Positions 56,361-64,000 of a DNA stretch of 64,000 bases are shown here, piece after piece. Position 1 is the stretch's first letter; every line of letters begins with the position of its first letter. This DNA comes from JBBKWQ01 sp037969115 (GTDB lineage Bacteria; Actinomycetota; Acidimicrobiia; Acidimicrobiales; Ilumatobacteraceae), in the NCBI GenBank assembly GCA_037969115.1, contig JBBKWQ010000396.1, positions 1 through 64,000 of the forward strand, in the 5' to 3' direction. Position numbers and translations under genes: made by a program. The notes beneath the pieces are model-generated. The model saw nothing but the letters and a program-made list of their open reading frames with translations. It had not been told where the DNA came from and searched no databases.

Positions 56361-58862
56361 TTGCCTGCCGATGAACTCTTGATGGAGGCGAGCGCTGATC
56401 AACAGCCGGTCGTGCGATGTGCGTTGTCCGGCCACCCGACGGTGGTCGAGGTGGTACGCATTGCGTCGGCGATGACACAGAGCAGCGCCGAGGTCGTCGT
56501 TTTCGAATCGGAGTGGGCGATGGTCGTCGGGTCGCTGGGTGACCTCCTGCTGCAACCGCGTCCGCTTTCGCCACCCGAGTTGCTGTTGTTGCTCGACGGC
56601 GTCACCGGTCCGGTTTCCGACGAGAACGGAACGAGTACCGCCATCCGGAGTCACGACGGCTCGATCGTCGGGGCCCTGTCGATCGGGCGAGTGGTCTCTG
56701 ATGACGATGCCGAGACGCTCAGGGGCCTCAGCCGGATTTGTGGGTCGCTGTTGGCGACCGTCGGGCAGGAGGGGGATTGGCACGAGACCGTGCTCGAGAA
56801 TCTTCGCGACGCCGTCATCGTGGTCGACTCGAATCTGCGCGTCACGTACGCCAACAATGCGATCGGCATCCAGTTGGGTCGAACGCCAGCCGAAGTGGTC
56901 GGTCTGAGTGTCGTCGAGATGGTTCACCCTGACGATGTGGCCGATGCGTTCGATGCGCTCGTCCGGCTCGGCAACGGTGCTGCGGTCTATCGTCTCGGCG
57001 TTCGTGTTCTGCACGGCGCGGGCGACTACATCCGCCTCGAAGTCACCGGTCGCGACCTCACCGGAGATCCTCGCGTCGCCGGCACGGTGCTCTCGTTGCG
57101 AAACGGGAATCATGCCCTCGAGCTGGAGGACACGCTGCAACGAACTCGGCAACTGTCGAACGCGGTCGTCGAGCAACTACACGACGGGATCATCGCGACC
57201 GACGCCGTCGGCTCGCTCTTGGTGCTGAATGACGCTGCCAAGGAAATTCTCGGCTTGGCGGACGGTACGGCCACGGCAGGGATGTCGATCGACGGGTTCG
57301 AGTTCCTCGACGCCGACGGTACGCCGGTTGCCCGTCACCGCCACCCAATTCGGCGGGCGCTCGACGGCGAGAACATCGTTCGTGAACTCATGGCGGTCGA
57401 TGTCGAGGGCCGAACACGCAACGTCGTCGTGTCCGGCCGTCCGGTCAGTGACGTCGTCGGATTGACCATCGGTGCCGTGATCGGCTTCCACGACGTGACC
57501 GAATCGCGTCGAACCCAACGTGAACTCCAGCATCTTGCGGAACAGGACCAACTCACCGGATTGCCCAACCGTCGACGCCTCAAGGCGCGAGTTGCGGAGA
57601 TTCTCGCAGCCGAATCCACTGGCGATCGACGTCCAGTCGCCGCCTGTCTGATCGACCTCGACCACTTCAAGGTCATCAACGACACGCACGGACACCGGAT
57701 CGGCGATCAGGTCATCCGCAAGGCAGCCGAGCGGCTGGCCATGAATCGCCGCGACGGTGAGCTGCTCGTTCGTCTCGGCGGGGACGAGTTCGTGGTGCTG
57801 TCGAGAGATCACTTGATCGAGGACGTCCGCAGAGCTGCCGACGACATGCTTCGCCGGCTGTCGGTGCCGGTCGACGTCGACGGTCATCGGTTCGCCCTGA
57901 CCTGCTCGATCGGAGTGGCCCACCTGCAACTGGCAGACCTCGACGAGGACACGTTGCTCCGCTATGCCGATCTGGCGCTGTATGCCGCCAAGGCCGGCGG
58001 GCGCAACCGTGTCGTTGCATTCGACCACGAGCTGGCCGAGGTAGCGCGTACCGACGCGCTCCAGCGAGAGTTCCTCCAGCAGGCGCTCGAAGATCACAGC
58101 CTGGTGATGCACTTCCAGCCGCTCATCGACTCCTCGACCGACGAGATCGTCGGTTTCGAGTCGTTGGTTCGGTGTCGTACAGCGAGCGGCGGCCTCGTCG
58201 GTCCCGGGCAATTCCTGGAAGCCGCCGCGGGCTCAGGGCTGGTCTGGGAGCTCGACCGTCAAGCATTCGATCTGACCTGCTCGGCAGCGGCGCAACTCTT
58301 GTCGCACGACGGGAGCCTCACGATCGCCTGCAACTTCTCGGCGTTGAGCATCGTCCAGCCGGACTTCATCGACCATGTCGATCGAGCATTGGCTCGTCAC
58401 GATCTGCGGCCGTCGACGATCTGCATCGAGATCACCGAGAGCGCCGCACTCGAGGCCGGGCCAGCAGCGCTCGACGTCCTGAACGCCCTCCACGAACGAG
58501 GTGTCCGGCTGGCGCTCGACGACTTCGGAACGGGGTACTCCTCGCTGTCGCATCTGCGCGACCTGCCGCTCGCGATCGTCAAGGTCGATCGAAGTTTCAT
58601 CGCCCGGCTCGAGGCGGGTTCGTCCGAGTACTCGATCGCCAAGGCGATCGTGAATCTGGCGAACGATCTCGGACTCGGCGTGGTTGCCGAGGGCGTCGAA
58701 ACAGCGGAACAGCTCGCGGCGGCGCAGGCCGTCGGGTTCAACGTGATTCAAGGGTGGCACTACTCGCCGGCGCGCAGCCTCGATGATCTGGTGGACATGT
58801 ACTCGGCACGTTCCGGAGGGCGAGCTCGCATCCCGGCCGATTGGGCGCACGTCGCATCGTGA
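56361..58862 (+). CDS. PAS-PAS-GGDEF-EAL cyclic-di-GMP protein
   Basis: An 833-residue cytoplasmic signalling protein. A GAF-like or divergent N-terminal region covers ~1-130, PAS domains lie at ~140-250 (LRDAVIVVDSNLRVTYANNA) and ~270-380. GGDEF at ~390-555 has an intact RLGGDEFVVLS active site; the inhibitory RxxD position reads RDGE. EAL at ~565-815 has ESLVRCR, NFSAL, EITESAAL, DDFGTGYSSLSHL, VKVDRSF and EGVET, so metal and catalytic residues look present. It could make and degrade c-di-GMP depending on the sensed signal. TTG 56361 gives this length; ATG 56382 is an alternative. Confidence 0.93.
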   Translation: MPADELLMEASADQQPVVRCALSGHPTVVEVVRIASAMTQSSAEVVVFESEWAMVVGSLGDLLLQPRPLSPPELLLLLDGVTGPVSDENGTSTAIRSHDGSIVGALSIGRVVSDDDAETLRGLSRICGSLLATVGQEGDWHETVLENLRDAVIVVDSNLRVTYANNAIGIQLGRTPAEVVGLSVVEMVHPDDVADAFDALVRLGNGAAVYRLGVRVLHGAGDYIRLEVTGRDLTGDPRVAGTVLSLRNGNHALELEDTLQRTRQLSNAVVEQLHDGIIATDAVGSLLVLNDAAKEILGLADGTATAGMSIDGFEFLDADGTPVARHRHPIRRALDGENIVRELMAVDVEGRTRNVVVSGRPVSDVVGLTIGAVIGFHDVTESRRTQRELQHLAEQDQLTGLPNRRRLKARVAEILAAESTGDRRPVAACLIDLDHFKVINDTHGHRIGDQVIRKAAERLAMNRRDGELLVRLGGDEFVVLSRDHLIEDVRRAADDMLRRLSVPVDVDGHRFALTCSIGVAHLQLADLDEDTLLRYADLALYAAKAGGRNRVVAFDHELAEVARTDALQREFLQQALEDHSLVMHFQPLIDSSTDEIVGFESLVRCRTASGGLVGPGQFLEAAAGSGLVWELDRQAFDLTCSAAAQLLSHDGSLTIACNFSALSIVQPDFIDHVDRALARHDLRPSTICIEITESAALEAGPAALDVLNALHERGVRLALDDFGTGYSSLSHLRDLPLAIVKVDRSFIARLEAGSSEYSIAKAIVNLANDLGLGVVAEGVETAEQLAAAQAVGFNVIQGWHYSPARSLDDLVDMYSARSGGRARIPADWAHVAS

Positions 58863-58865
58863 ACG

Positions 58866-58901
58866 CGAACGGGGCACCGGCATTGGCCGGTGCCCCGTTC
58901 G
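58866..58901. terminator. Bidirectional hairpin between convergent genes
   Basis: A perfect 16-bp stem (58866-58881 with 58886-58901) around a 4-nt ATTG loop, very GC-rich. It begins 3 bp after the GGDEF-EAL stop and lies 38 bp before the stop of the convergent binding-protein gene. No long T-run follows on either side. It probably ends both transcripts. Confidence 0.78.
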
Positions 58902-58939
58902 GTTGCGGCGAGATCAGCGTGATCTGCGCCGACGTTGCC

Positions 58940-60178
58940 TCAGAGCCCGATGCTCTCGTCGATGAACCGGTTGGTGACGACATCGTCGGCCGTCAGGCCC
59001 TCCTTGGGTGATTGACCGAGCGATTCGTAGACCGGGATGGCGATCTCGATCAGACCGTTGACCCGGTCGAGATCGAAGTTGCCGATCGTCCCGTCCGGCC
59101 CGTTCCCCATGAGCCCGTCGTTCACCATCGTCTCGACGGCGTAGTCAGCGACCCCGTCTGTGTAGACCCAACCGTTGTCGAAGACGCCAACGGCCTCGAC
59201 GATGAGGGCGTTGGTCTCGGCCGGATCGGCCAGATAGTCGACCGCCGACTGCTGGATGATCGGCACGAGCTGCTCGAGGCAGGGTGCGTTCTCTTCGAGC
59301 TTGTCGGCCCGGATGGCCAGCGACTCGCCGTAGTTCTCCCAGCCTGCATCGTTGATGTAGGCGTAGGCGATCTCCTTGTTCCACGAGGGAACCTCGTTCG
59401 CGTACACGTACGGTTCGGCGGAACCGAAGCCCTGCTGTGCCGAGGCGCCCTGGTCGGCGACGAACAGTGCCGGAGTGCCGTCGTAGGAGCCGTCGACCTG
59501 ATCAGCCGAGAGGATGCCGCTCTGGGTGAAGTAGTCCATGTAGGCAGCACCACCGAAGTAACGCACGAGGATGCCCTCAGTGCCGACATCGGCGATGGTC
59601 TTGACGTCGGGATAGGTGGCCGGATCCCACATGATCATCTGCGGGTTCTTCTCCATGCCCGACATCACGGCAACGGTCGGGAACTCTGCCGAGTTCTGGA
59701 TGCCCTCGTCGGTGTAGACGAACCCGAGCAGGATCTCGTCGTCGGTGTACAGCTGCGACGTGACGGTCACGAAGCCGATTGCCGGGCCTCCTGATCGGAT
59801 GTCGATGTTCACACCGGTCTCAGCGCCACCGGCCACGAGTGGCCCGCTCACCGAGACGCTTCCCTTGTCGATCGTGGGGTCGTCGCCGACCATCTGGTAC
59901 AGCCAACCGTGTTCGCCTTCGGGGTTCCAGTCGGTCTGCAACACAACGGTGGACGGGCAGACATCGGCCAGGCCGGCGGCGGTGTCGGGTTCCTCCTCGG
60001 CCATCACCTCGGTGGTGTCAGTGGGTTCTTCCTCCGCCATTGCCTCGGTGGTGTCGGTGGTCTCTTCCTCGGCCGTTGCCTCGGTGGTGTCGGTGGCGGC
60101 ATCATCGCTGCCGCACGCTGCCAGTGTGATTGCGGCGACGACTGGAATTGCCAGCCAGCGCCCTCTACGGGTCTTCAT
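58940..60178 (-). CDS. NMT1/SsuA-type ABC substrate-binding lipoprotein
   Basis: A 412-residue binding protein of the NMT1/ThiY-SsuA group. The signal peptide ends at a lipobox (ITLAACGS, Cys22). Residues 29-64 are three 12-residue Asp/Thr/Glu repeats, a flexible linker. The mature domain has QTDWNPEGEHGWLYQMVGDD and DIRSGGPAIGFVTVTS, as in pyrimidine-precursor and alkylsulfonate receptors, and AYINDAGWENYGES later. AGGAGA lies a few bases before the ATG. It is last in a five-gene operon with a cytosine-deaminase-like enzyme, so a heterocyclic base is a likely ligand. Confidence 0.9.
   Translation of the reverse strand: MKTRRGRWLAIPVVAAITLAACGSDDAATDTTEATAEEETTDTTEAMAEEEPTDTTEVMAEEEPDTAAGLADVCPSTVVLQTDWNPEGEHGWLYQMVGDDPTIDKGSVSVSGPLVAGGAETGVNIDIRSGGPAIGFVTVTSQLYTDDEILLGFVYTDEGIQNSAEFPTVAVMSGMEKNPQMIMWDPATYPDVKTIADVGTEGILVRYFGGAAYMDYFTQSGILSADQVDGSYDGTPALFVADQGASAQQGFGSAEPYVYANEVPSWNKEIAYAYINDAGWENYGESLAIRADKLEENAPCLEQLVPIIQQSAVDYLADPAETNALIVEAVGVFDNGWVYTDGVADYAVETMVNDGLMGNGPDGTIGNFDLDRVNGLIEIAIPVYESLGQSPKEGLTADDVVTNRFIDESIGL
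59987..60094 (-). repeat. Three tandem 36-bp repeats in the binding-protein linker
   Basis: Codons 29-64 encode three 12-residue units, each starting TDTTE and ending in AEEE followed by Thr or Pro. The DNA repeats in frame with the protein unit. Unit number could change by slippage without shifting the frame. Confidence 0.85.
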
Positions 60179-60265
60179 GGTGTGTTTTCTCCTGGGTTTG
60201 GGTGTTCACGCTGGGTCGGGAGCCGAAGCTCGGTGGACGTAACGATCTCGATCGACGAACGTTGC

Positions 60266-61120
60266 TCAGGCCTGACGATTACTCTCGTGCCAGCGGCCGA
60301 TGACGCGATTGCTGAGCCATCCGAAGAGCACGAACACGGCGATACCGAGCAACGATGACAACAACAACGCACCGTACGTGACCGGGTACAGGTTTCGCGA
60401 GCGGTACTGGTCCATGACGATGCCAATACCTTTGCCGCCCTTGCGGAAGAACAGCTCCCCGACAACGGCACCGATCACCGACAAGCCCGCTGCGATGCGG
60501 AAACCGGTGAAGATGGCTGGCATCGCGGCCGGGAACTGGAGCTTGATGAGCCGGGTCCAGCGGCTGGCGCCGTGCAGGGTGAACAGGTCGTGTTGACTTC
60601 GTTCGGCCGAGAGCAGTCCGAACAACGTGTTCGACACGACGGGGAAGATCGAAATGATGACGCAGACGAAGATACGAGACGAGAACCCGAACCCGAAGAT
60701 CGACCCGATGATGGGCACCACCGCCAGGATCGGCACGGCCTGGGCCGCGATCAGGTATGGCCAGAATGCTCCCTCGAGGAACTTCGCCTGCGCCATGACC
60801 ACGGCGATCGTCATCCCGATGGTGATCGAGATCGCCAGCCCCGCGAGCGACACGATCGTGGTCCACATCAGACCTCGGAACAACGCCTCCCGGGGGATGC
60901 TCTCGAAGAACGAGTCCTTGATCACGCGATGCGGCTCGGTGATGAGGAAACTCGGTTTGTCGAAGAACGTCTCGAGCACCCAGTAGTGCATCGCGTACCA
61001 CAGCCCGATGAAGACCACGAGGCCGATGATTGGGCCGACGACTGCGGTCAAACCCCGCTGCGTGCGACCGGGACGACCGACCGAGATCTGGTCGGCTGCG
61101 TCGGCCTGGACGGTGCTCAT
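60266..61120 (-). CDS. ABC transporter permease, SsuC/ThiX family
   Basis: A 284-residue permease with six predicted membrane segments, the first at about residues 28-50. The EAA loop is LFTLHGASRWTRLIKLQFPAAMPAIFTGFR. Length and the segment VVGELFFRKGGKGIGIV match SsuC/TauC-type importers. ATG 61120 overlaps the ATPase stop. The frame is open further upstream inside the ATPase gene, but that is not the start. The gap to the binding protein is 87 bp. Confidence 0.9.
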   Translation of the reverse strand: MSTVQADAADQISVGRPGRTQRGLTAVVGPIIGLVVFIGLWYAMHYWVLETFFDKPSFLITEPHRVIKDSFFESIPREALFRGLMWTTIVSLAGLAISITIGMTIAVVMAQAKFLEGAFWPYLIAAQAVPILAVVPIIGSIFGFGFSSRIFVCVIISIFPVVSNTLFGLLSAERSQHDLFTLHGASRWTRLIKLQFPAAMPAIFTGFRIAAGLSVIGAVVGELFFRKGGKGIGIVMDQYRSRNLYPVTYGALLLSSLLGIAVFVLFGWLSNRVIGRWHESNRQA

Positions 61121-61875
61121 TCGTGGGCTCCTCGAAGCGCGTGACTGACTTGTCCGGCGAGTTCGGCGAACTGTGCGTCGAATCGTATATCGGGCAGGCG
61201 TGGATATTCGAAGGGCACCTGGAACTCGGCGACGATACGTCCTGGCCGAGCCGACATGACGAGCACTCGGGTTGACAGGAAGATCGCCTCGGCGAGGCTG
61301 TGCGTGATGAAGAGCGCTCCGAATCGTTTGCGTTGGAACAGGTCGAGCAGTTCGTCGTTCAGTCGTTCGCGGGTGATCTCGTCGAGCGCGCCGAATGGCT
61401 CGTCGAAGAGGAATACGTTCGGTTCGAGGACCAGCGAACGTGCCAGCGAGACGCGCATGCGCATGCCGCCCGACAGCTGCTTGGGATATTTCGTCTCGAA
61501 TCCGGTGAGGCCGACGAGTTCGATGTTCTCGGCGGCTCGTGCGCGTCGCTCGGCGCCCGGAACTCCTTCGAGTTCGGCCAACAGCTCGACGTTTCGGCGA
61601 ACGTTGCGCCACTGCAACAGCGTGGCGTCCTGGAACACGTAGCCGAGGCTGCGCTTGTCGACGTGCACGTCGCCGCCCGTGGGCGTGGTGAGGCCGGACG
61701 CCATCTTCAACAGCGTCGATTTGCCGCATCCCGACGGGCCGACGACGGAGACGAACTCGCCCGGTCGCACGTCGAACGACACGCGGTCGACCGCGTGGGT
61801 CCCGTCGGGGAACACCATCGAGATGGCATCGAAGACCAGCGCAGGTCGTTCGTTCGTACCTGTCGTCTGGTCCAT
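61117..61875 (-). CDS. ABC transporter ATPase, SsuB/TauB family
   Basis: A 252-residue ATPase. Walker A VGPSGCGKSTLLKMASGL, Q-loop YVFQDATLLQWRNVRRNVEL, signature QLSGGMRMRVSLARSL, Walker B NVFLFDEPFGALDE and the switch His in FITHSLAEAIFLS are all present. This set and the short C-terminus match SsuB/TauB importer ATPases. ATG 61875 overlaps the upstream SDR stop (ATGA). Confidence 0.94.
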   Translation of the reverse strand: MDQTTGTNERPALVFDAISMVFPDGTHAVDRVSFDVRPGEFVSVVGPSGCGKSTLLKMASGLTTPTGGDVHVDKRSLGYVFQDATLLQWRNVRRNVELLAELEGVPGAERRARAAENIELVGLTGFETKYPKQLSGGMRMRVSLARSLVLEPNVFLFDEPFGALDEITRERLNDELLDLFQRKRFGALFITHSLAEAIFLSTRVLVMSARPGRIVAEFQVPFEYPRLPDIRFDAQFAELAGQVSHALRGAHE

Positions 61876-62654
61876 CAGTGTTTGATCATCCCGCCGCTGA
61901 CATTGATCGCCTGTCCGGTGAGGTAAGCGGCATCAGCCGAGATGAGAAATCGGACGACGCCGGCCACATCGGCCGGGTCGGCGAGCCGCCCGAGCGGCGA
62001 CAACGACGACCAATCGGCAATCATCGCATCGGTTCGGGTGGTCGCGCCCATCTCGGTGAGAACGTAGCCGGGACACACGGCATTCACTGTGATCTGGTGG
62101 GGCCCGAACTCGTCTGCCGCGACCTGCGTCAGCGAGATCACAGCTGCCTTCGAGGCGGCGTAGTGCGCCTGCCCGGCTGCGCCGACCTTGCCGCCCATGC
62201 TCGCCATGTTCACGATTCGACCGCCCGTGCCCTGCTGGATCATGGCGCGTGCAGCAGCTTGGATGGTGAGCAGCATCGAGCGAACGTTGATGTCGAACAT
62301 GCGGTCCCACGACGCGACGTCGATGTCGAGCAACGGGCTGATCTCGAAGATGCCGGCATTGTTCACCAACGCGTCGATGCCACCGAGGAGACCGAGTGCC
62401 TCGGTCATCGCGCGTGCGACGTCGTTCGGGTCGGACAGGTCGCATGCAACGCTGCGAGCGCCGATTCTGGCCGCAAAGCCGGCGCACTGATCGGCGAGCC
62501 GGTCGACGAGCACGACGTCGGCGCCACTACGGACGAGCTCGCACGCGATTTCGGCGCCGATACCGCGTGCCGCTCCGGTCACGATCGCGCGGAGTCGCCC
62601 AACTTCACCGGAAGTCGCCGGAACGAGATCGTCGTGTGAGTCAGAGGCAACCAT
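61875..62654 (-). CDS. Short-chain dehydrogenase/reductase in the importer operon
   Basis: A 259-residue SDR with VTGAARGIGAEIACEL, NNAG, the Ser of NMASMGG, YAASKAAV (catalytic Tyr, Lys) and a C-terminal YLTGQAINVSGGM. ATG 62654 has TAGTGT 10 nt upstream; a GTG at 62666 is also in frame. The stop overlaps the ATPase ATG. It follows the cytosine-deaminase-like gene by 48 bp. The alcohol or ketone substrate is unknown. Confidence 0.88.
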   Translation of the reverse strand: MVASDSHDDLVPATSGEVGRLRAIVTGAARGIGAEIACELVRSGADVVLVDRLADQCAGFAARIGARSVACDLSDPNDVARAMTEALGLLGGIDALVNNAGIFEISPLLDIDVASWDRMFDINVRSMLLTIQAAARAMIQQGTGGRIVNMASMGGKVGAAGQAHYAASKAAVISLTQVAADEFGPHQITVNAVCPGYVLTEMGATTRTDAMIADWSSLSPLGRLADPADVAGVVRFLISADAAYLTGQAINVSGGMIKH

Positions 62655-62702
62655 GACCGGCACCACACTACGCGCCGTACTGCGCCGGCTGTGCTACTCG
62701 AT

Positions 62703-63923
62703 TCAGACCAAACCATGTGTCAGATGTCCGCGTCGCCACACCATGCGGTCGGGACTCGCAAAGGCGATCGCCTCGCGCAACGAAGTGGCCCGGATCGCGA
62801 GGAGATCCGCCTGCGATCCGGTGACCAGACCGACCGGAGCGATGCCGAGCGCTTTCCGCGCATCGTCAGAGACCGCACGCCACGCCGCACCGGGAAGATC
62901 ATGGGCTGCCGTGATCATGAGTGCCGCCGTTTCGAATGGACATGCGCGGCCAACGGGGTTGAAGGGGTCTTGCAGGTTGTCCGCGCCGGCGGCGACGACC
63001 ACGCCGGCGGTTCGGAGCGGCCCGATCGACGTGAGCGCGCGGGGCATCGGATTCAGACCGCGACCCTGGAGGAACAGGTTCGTCTGGGGTAGCACGATCA
63101 CACTGATACCGGCGGTCGCGACGAGTTCGGCAACGTCGCGTTGACGTGCGACCGACTGCTGACCGAGGCTGACACAGTGACTGGCCGTCACTCGATGGTC
63201 GAATCCCTCTGCGACGCGCCGTGCCAGGTGTTCGAGACCCAGCACATGTGGGTCCGTGGTCTCGTCGGTGTGCAGGTCGACGGGTTTGCCGTAGACAGTG
63301 GCGGTTTCGAGGAACCAGTCGGTCGCGGCATCGACCGTCCCCCGCTCGGGCCAGTGCTCGAGATGTGGACAGCCGCCCACCAGATCGGCACCGGCGTCGA
63401 GGGCGTCTCGGAGCAACGCCCGCTGGTTGGCGACATCCGGGCCGTCGATGATCGGCCAACCGCACAACGCGACGATCTCGACGTCGATCACGTCGGTGAC
63501 ACGACGTTTCACGTCGAGCAGCGCGAGCACGCTGTCGAGCCCGTTCTCGATCGTCGTGTCGGCGTGGGTTCGTATCGCCGAGTAGCCGTTGCGGGCCATC
63601 AATCGGGCTGCGCGTTCGGCGCGTTCGATCGTCTCAGCGATGCCGAGCAGATGACGATTCGATTCCATGGCCTTGATCGCACCCATCAGATCGCCGGTCG
63701 GGTTTTCGATCGTTTCAGCGAGGAACGCCTTGTCGAGATGGGCGTGCGGCTCGATGGCAGCAGGAAGCACGACGTAGCCGTTCTGGTCGATCACGTCGAC
63801 GCCGGAACCATCGTGGCGCACCGATTCGTGTGGTCGAACCGTCTGGATCTTCTCGCCTTCGATGGTCACGTCGACAGCGACGCCGTCGGCGTTGATCGCA
63901 CCCATGAGCATGGCGGACGGCAT
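62703..63923 (-). CDS. Cytosine-deaminase-like amidohydrolase
   Basis: A 406-residue metal-dependent hydrolase of the CodA/amidohydrolase superfamily. The metal ligands are in IEPHAHLDKAFL (two His and the Lys position), LHTDETTDP (His), TASHCVSL (His) and GADNLQDPF (Asp). The layout matches cytosine/isoguanine deaminases, which hydrolyse amino groups of heterocycles. TATCGT lies 7 nt before ATG 63923. It heads an operon with an SDR and an importer, so the imported compound may be its substrate. Confidence 0.87.
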   Translation of the reverse strand: MPSAMLMGAINADGVAVDVTIEGEKIQTVRPHESVRHDGSGVDVIDQNGYVVLPAAIEPHAHLDKAFLAETIENPTGDLMGAIKAMESNRHLLGIAETIERAERAARLMARNGYSAIRTHADTTIENGLDSVLALLDVKRRVTDVIDVEIVALCGWPIIDGPDVANQRALLRDALDAGADLVGGCPHLEHWPERGTVDAATDWFLETATVYGKPVDLHTDETTDPHVLGLEHLARRVAEGFDHRVTASHCVSLGQQSVARQRDVAELVATAGISVIVLPQTNLFLQGRGLNPMPRALTSIGPLRTAGVVVAAGADNLQDPFNPVGRACPFETAALMITAAHDLPGAAWRAVSDDARKALGIAPVGLVTGSQADLLAIRATSLREAIAFASPDRMVWRRGHLTHGLV

Positions 63924-63930
63924 GTGTGCG

Positions 63931-63936
63931 ACGATA
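63931..63936 (-). promoter_or_regulatory. Probable -10 element, amidohydrolase operon
   Basis: TATCGT on the minus strand ends 7 nt before ATG 63923. It sits in the divergent gap with the gene beginning at 63982. Confidence 0.5.
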
Positions 63937-63981
63937 ACGAACGGGTCGCCGAGACACGGCGCCGATGGAGGTTGGAGTCAC

Positions 63982-64000
63982 ATGAAAGTCGGGGCGTTCT
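63982..64000 (+). CDS. Start of a gene cut by the window end
   Basis: ATG at 63982 begins MKVGAF and runs off the window. GGAG-like bases lie about 9 nt upstream. The divergent position to the amidohydrolase operon suggests a real gene, but six codons do not allow identification. Confidence 0.35.

Overview
The window is high-GC, gene-dense bacterial DNA. Frequent GTG and TTG starts, 4-bp stop/start overlaps, an actinobacterial-type gene order (recN, pyrG, Nudix, xerD, scpA, scpB, pseudouridine synthase, tyrA, aroA) and a decaprenyl-phospho-arabinose (DPA) pathway all point to an actinobacterium. My inference is an Acidimicrobiia/Ilumatobacter-like organism rather than a mycobacterium; this rests on gene content, not on a marker-gene comparison. 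I see no tRNA, rRNA, CRISPR array, insertion sequence or prophage. No gap between genes exceeds about 160 bp.

1-15,000 is core housekeeping: recN (truncated by the window edge), CTP synthase, a Nudix hydrolase, XerD, an HD protein, ScpA/ScpB, an RluB-type pseudouridine synthase, prephenate dehydrogenase, EPSP synthase and a short-chain reductase, all on +. A minus-strand block (thiamine-diphosphate enzyme, MATE exporter, trpS, yaaA) sits between xerD/HD and scpA. 15,175-19,300 is a polyamine-type ABC operon, potABCD, whose ATPase gene carries an in-frame TAA inside the Q-loop motif.

19,300-43,840 is a large cell-envelope region. The + operon at 20,206-24,764 encodes a HAD phosphatase, a decaprenyl-phosphate phosphoribosyltransferase, a methyltransferase, DprE1 and DprE2: the route from PRPP to the arabinose donor DPA. 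Converging on it is a 1289-residue protein with two fused GT-C glycosyltransferase modules. Then come a + operon (GT-C, acyltransferase-SGNH, GT4, a small exported protein, polyprenol-phosphate mannose synthase) and a convergent minus operon (HhH glycosylase, PIG-V-like mannosyltransferase, AftD-like arabinofuranosyltransferase, GT2, second acyltransferase-SGNH). Together they look like machinery for building and acylating an arabinose- and mannose-containing envelope glycan.

43,880-64,000 is metabolic and regulatory: an orphan peptide-type binding protein, a DUF5522 protein, PPK2, a three-subunit xanthine-dehydrogenase-type molybdoenzyme next to a purine phosphoribosyltransferase, a site-2 protease, a PYROXD2-like oxidoreductase, a creatininase-family amidohydrolase, a dimethylformamidase-like protein, a PAS-GGDEF-EAL protein, and a five-gene minus operon with a cytosine-deaminase-like amidohydrolase, an SDR and an NMT1/SsuA-type ABC importer.

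Two whole-window signals stand out. At about a dozen genes a TAnnnT hexamer ends 6-10 nt before the start codon, as expected for leaderless transcripts. Strong hairpins lie between two convergent gene pairs.
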